A DNA stretch of 24,897 bases from Candidatus Cloacimonadota bacterium. Lineage in GTDB: Bacteria; Cloacimonadota; Cloacimonadia; Cloacimonadales; Cloacimonadaceae. Shown one piece after another: positions 23,301 through 24,897 of this stretch. Where the stretch lies: contig JALOBT010000037.1 in NCBI GenBank assembly GCA_023228125.1, positions 1-24,897 on the forward strand, given 5' to 3'. Below the pieces are notes generated by a model that did not search any database, was not told the origin of the DNA, and saw nothing but the letters and a program-made list of their open reading frames with translations. A program made the position numbers and the translations under genes. How positions within the stretch are numbered: the first letter of the stretch is position 1; every line of letters begins with the position of its first letter.

Positions 23301-23402
23301 AGCACCATCCACAGGCCGTTCCCCGCTACCAACGGCGGCAAACAAATTAGCGATTATAAACGTGGCTGCCACAAAGGACAAGATCAAACATTTCTTGTTC
23401 AC
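20328..23402 (-). CDS. Large exported surface protein with Fn3-like domains and FlgD-type sorting domain
   Basis: A 1024-residue exported protein. Its signal peptide is MNKKCLILSFVAATFIIANL followed by FAAVGSGE. Two related beta modules (about 75-220 and 340-470) share SSHEAIY/SSHGQSVY and I-x-MKHTT/V-x-MKHTS blocks. A fibronectin type III domain lies between them (about 247-330, PPKNLSAIPGNQSVILNWEV). A MAM-like or choice-of-anchor module (about 516-690, VPFVEGFESGAADW) and a second Fn3-like domain (about 820-925, LPVTLASFTAVL) follow. Residues 944-1024 are the FlgD-like T9SS-type sorting domain (GNYPNPFN ... SSGVYIYRTQ ... LLLK). It is probably a cell-surface adhesion or binding protein. 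I take the GTG at 23402, with GGAAG five bases upstream, rather than TTG at 23420. Confidence 0.85.
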   Translation of the reverse strand: MNKKCLILSFVAATFIIANLFAAVGSGERPVDGALQDADYSISYSWTGDAALGSAEACDAAQNLIREGSDPVEVIIGSGTGTQEFPLHRHYNYSSHEAIYLASEIGMNGNISSLAYDKASGSNASPIEATSIYMKHTTASIFDNGDYSLDGYTLVYSGAFPNTGRSGWMEVDFSEPFAYNGVDNLSILVIKGNQIPITDNPVWRYSTFTEYRARQKVNNYSQPIELSRSSCLPNLRLKIYPVAVYNPPKNLSAIPGNQSVILNWEVPNLSVPDSYKIFRDGVFLISVTGFSYQDDAVSNDTQYSYYVVAVYPETDSEPSNTVIATPNVIVFLGSGIQTTAANEASPVNTSYKSSHGQSVYTKSELNTAGIIGPIYITQIGFKVALAPTSNLPNFIVRMKHTSATNVSSWQNATGLQTVYSNPSYAPQTGWDMIILSSPFLWNGHNNIVVDTAFGLLGNTGEGKVYCHSIDNGYRYTRNNTNNQTNVFLYNVNNNTGINRHRPHLKLVFRPLLIPVPFVEGFESGAADWILVNGNQVNKWQVGEADHYTGTKSIYISDDGGTNNSYDVNQASISHFFSNISFPSSEEDFYLRFTWKANGEGVEANISDYLQVYLTETTITPLAGTELSATGLVDGALLSSGAWQNISIPLPADLAGSSKRLIFSWKNNGSGVVQAPAAIDNIRIVQAQQQEIAIVIGGESGIELPPVTIGGETINSSITFTDLTGSTVSCQAGYASVESPLGNAGLDLVLSADSFAGATLTINHNLGFIPPTIAYSLGAGAWNIISASDTWTAFQANFTISASKQDSGELIIVFSKSEEGTLPVTLASFTAVLHGHSYVSVDWATASETGVMGYYVLRSDSADLAEAEAISGLITAANSAEGAIYNFRDKKLCSNSTYYYWLNNLDFSGAEGYNGPLAVHIDDLGGDAQGLVPAITAVLGNYPNPFNCATHLHYALAKAAEVKVQIYNSRGQLLRTISGQHDLPGYYKLIFDGKDSSGRELSSGVYIYRTQIGKDSFANRMLLLK

Positions 23403-23630
23403 AATTTCTTCCTTGTTCAAATTCTATTTCTATGGGTCTTTCTAATTTACTCGTGCAATATTACTTGCGCTTAGTGTGCTACTTTAGCTTAATAATGGTA
23501 TCTGTCCAGAACTTTTTCTTCAAGGCCGCATAAGTCACAGGCTTGCATTCCTTTATCAATGGCCTTTGAGAGCAAAAGAGCAATAGATTTGATAGCGCAA
23601 AAACGACCGTCCCCCCCCAAAAAACCCCTC

Positions 23631-23683
23631 ATCTGTGCCATCCGCGTAATCTGCGTGCCCCCCCCATCTGCGTAATCTGCGTG
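23631..23683. repeat. Duplicated ATCTGCGTAATCTGCGTG repeat
   Basis: CATCCGCGTAATCTGCGTG (23639-23657) and CATCTGCGTAATCTGCGTG (23665-23683) differ at one base and are separated by a run of C. A partial unit, ATCTGTGC, precedes them. On the minus strand the unit reads CACGCAGATTACGC(G/A)GATG, similar in rhythm to the CACGGATTAA units at 473-623. Confidence 0.8.
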
Positions 23684-23799
23684 AAAGCCCTGACAGCCAC
23701 CCTCCCAAGGAAAAGACTTGACGAAATCCCGCCTCCACGAAGACACTCTCCCTAAAATATTCCAGCAATCCCGCTGCCTGTTCAAGAGGCCGGTTGTAG

Positions 23800-23819
23800 C
23801 GCAGGACGCCGTTCCTGCG
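23800..23819 (+). repeat. GGACGCCGTTCC hairpin repeat, copy 3
   Basis: CGCAGGA and TCCTGCG form a perfect 7-bp stem around CGCCGT, preceded by GTAG as in copy 1. It lies 17 bases before the phnE-like start codon, directly upstream of its AAGGA ribosome site. Confidence 0.75.
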
Positions 23820-23836
23820 AAAGGAAAATCGCCAAA

Positions 23837-24805
23837 ATGAAATATGTAAAATTGACCTTAATCGAATATGGCATCTGGCTATATTCTGTGGCCTGCATCG
23901 CCTGGCTGGTCTTGCGCTGGACGGCCTGCTCTGTGCCAGGCTGGTTCATCCTGCTTGCGCCTGTGCTGATAGCCATCCTTGCCGTGCTCAGCCGAGGCTC
24001 TCTTGCGGCCAAAATCGCTGGCGAGAAGCAGGTAAAGCCCTGGTGGAAATACGAGGCTGGCTTTGCCATTCTGCTTTCGATAGTGATGGCCTGGGTGATA
24101 GTGGAGCTACAGCCTCTGGCCTTTTTTACTCAAGGCTCAAATACCGCCTCCATCCTGCGCGGCATCTTCAATCCGAATACCAAGCAGCTCGTGCCCATGC
24201 TGGCAGCCTTAGTGGAGACCATTTATCTGGCACTTTTGGCTACCGTGCTGGCCATTCCTTTTGCCTTTTTGCTCTCCTTTTTTGCCGCCAAAAACCTGAT
24301 GTTTGGCTCCCTCCCCGGCAAGATCGCCTATGTCTTTATCCGCACGGTTTCCACCATTTTCCGCTCCATCGAAGCCATAGTCTGGGCTATCATCTTTGTC
24401 GTCTGGGTAGGCATCGGCCCCTTTGCGGGAATGCTGGCACTCTGGATTCATTCGATCGCGGCTTTGATCAAACTTTATAGTGAGCAGATCGAAAACATCG
24501 ATCCCGGCCCCGTGGAAGCCATCAAAGCCACCGGTGCTTCCACTCTGCAAATCTGGCGTTATGCCGTGGCTCCGCAGATCTTAGCGCCCTATCTGGCCTT
24601 CACCATTTACCGCTGGGATATCAACGTGCGCATGGCCACCATCGTAGGTTTTGTGGGCGGCGGCGGCATCGGCCTGGCCTTGTATCAACAGCAGCAGATG
24701 CTGTCCTGGCGCAATGTGGGCCTCATCATGTGGCTCATCGCCCTGGTAGTCTGGATCATGGATATGTTTTCCGGCTATATCCGGGAGAAATTAACCTCAA
24801 ATTAA
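23837..24805 (+). CDS. phnE: PhnE-like phosphonate/phosphate-type ABC transporter permease
   Basis: A 322-residue inner-membrane protein with about seven or eight hydrophobic segments. The ABC permease loop is visible as EAIKATGASTLQIWRYAVAP, and FTIYRWDINVRMATIVGFVG followed by GGGIG is a recognisable PhnE motif. It would form the membrane channel of a phosphonate, phosphite or phosphate importer with PhnC (ATPase) and PhnD (binding protein). Neither partner gene is in this window: the upstream gene is an unrelated surface protein and the downstream gene is a nucleoside phosphorylase. The partners must lie elsewhere, or the system is split. AAGGA 11 bases before the ATG is the only ribosome site. 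Confidence 0.82.
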   Translation: MKYVKLTLIEYGIWLYSVACIAWLVLRWTACSVPGWFILLAPVLIAILAVLSRGSLAAKIAGEKQVKPWWKYEAGFAILLSIVMAWVIVELQPLAFFTQGSNTASILRGIFNPNTKQLVPMLAALVETIYLALLATVLAIPFAFLLSFFAAKNLMFGSLPGKIAYVFIRTVSTIFRSIEAIVWAIIFVVWVGIGPFAGMLALWIHSIAALIKLYSEQIENIDPGPVEAIKATGASTLQIWRYAVAPQILAPYLAFTIYRWDINVRMATIVGFVGGGGIGLALYQQQQMLSWRNVGLIMWLIALVVWIMDMFSGYIREKLTSN

Positions 24806-24816
24806 AAGGACTAAAA

Positions 24817-24897
24817 ATGCAATACAATCCTGTAGAACTCATCTTGAAAAAGCGCAACGGCCTGGTGCTATCCGAGCCTGAACTCAGCTTTTTGATC
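24817..24897 (+). CDS. Pyrimidine-nucleoside (thymidine) phosphorylase, N-terminal fragment
   Basis: Only 27 codons are present before the window ends: MQYNPVELILKKRNGLVLSE followed by PELSFLI. The pattern (x-x-I-I-x-K-K-R-x-G-x-x-L-S-x-x-E-I-x-F) is the N-terminal helix pair of pyrimidine-nucleoside and thymidine phosphorylases, which cleave nucleosides with phosphate to give a base and (deoxy)ribose-1-phosphate. Anthranilate phosphoribosyltransferase-like or AMP phosphorylase proteins start similarly, so the exact member is uncertain. AAAAGGA six bases before the ATG supports the start. The gene begins 11 bases after phnE and is probably cotranscribed with it. Confidence 0.7.
   Translation, partial: MQYNPVELILKKRNGLVLSEPELSFLI

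Larger units (their letters stand above)
23403..23836. other. Repeat-containing gap between surface-protein and phnE-like genes
   Basis: No gene is supported. A minus-strand frame at 23489-23785 crosses a dispersed repeat, starts at TTG without a ribosome site and shows no family features. The gap holds the CACGCAGATTACGC-type repeat (23631-23683), two C-homopolymers and the hairpin at 23800-23819. It must also contain divergent promoters, which I could not locate convincingly. Confidence 0.6.

Noticed and set aside
23489..23785. 98-codon minus-strand frame in the last gap
   Set aside because: It starts at TTG without a ribosome site and translates through the duplicated ATCTGCGTAATCTGCGTG repeat and homopolymers.

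Overview
The window looks like a chromosomal segment from an uncultured bacterium of the FCB group, most probably Candidatus Cloacimonadota. The reasons are two large exported proteins that end in FlgD-like / type IX secretion (T9SS)-type C-terminal domains, a gingipain-type (C25) protease, remnants of an SBBP beta-propeller protein, and ordinary housekeeping genes separated by gaps rich in small hairpin repeats. The taxon is inferred from style and was not verified by any search. No rRNA, tRNA, CRISPR array, transposase or prophage gene was recognised.

Layout. 1-778: no intact gene; a frameshifted SBBP-repeat remnant, a long inverted repeat and five consecutive hairpins. 779-2969 (minus): possible 45-codon ORF, CPA-type cation/proton antiporter, EIIA-like PTS protein, tightly coupled. 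2970-3433: gap with a structured element and a promoter. 3434-5651 (plus): Rrf2 regulator, cysteine desulfurase and IscU scaffold fused to a MIP18-like domain; each stop overlaps the next start by one base, making a compact self-regulated Fe-S cluster operon. 5652-6033: repeat-rich gap with two identical 47-base hairpin repeats. 5948-10359 (plus): possible 29-codon ORF, metallophosphoesterase, AlkD-like HEAT protein and secreted C25 protease. 10360-10637: hairpin gap. 10638-12044: B12-binding-type radical SAM protein. 12045-14299: an AT-richer island with a beta-propeller lipoprotein, a short exported beta-helix protein and a 14-codon stub.

14321-20126 (minus): TrmJ-type rRNA/tRNA methyltransferase-like protein, AlkD-like HEAT protein, RNase HIII, FolC, pseudopilin-like protein, lytic transglycosylase and ferritin-like protein. 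A clear intrinsic terminator lies between the pseudopilin-like gene and folC, and a good promoter precedes the ferritin-like gene. 20328-23402 (minus): 1024-residue T9SS-type surface protein. 23403-23836: repeat gap. 23837-24805 (plus): PhnE-like ABC permease, followed at the window edge by the first 27 codons of a pyrimidine-nucleoside phosphorylase-like gene.

The most unusual signal is non-coding. Two families of short intergenic hairpins keep a constant core (ACGAGAC followed by an AATCCAGCA tail; or GGACGCCGTTCC) while the outer stem bases change in a compensating way. This suggests selection on, or mobility of, a folded RNA or DNA element. The protein-level items most worth following are the IscU-MIP18 fusion, the antiporter-EIIA pair, the pseudopilin-like protein lacking Glu5, and the two small ORFs with good ribosome binding sites.
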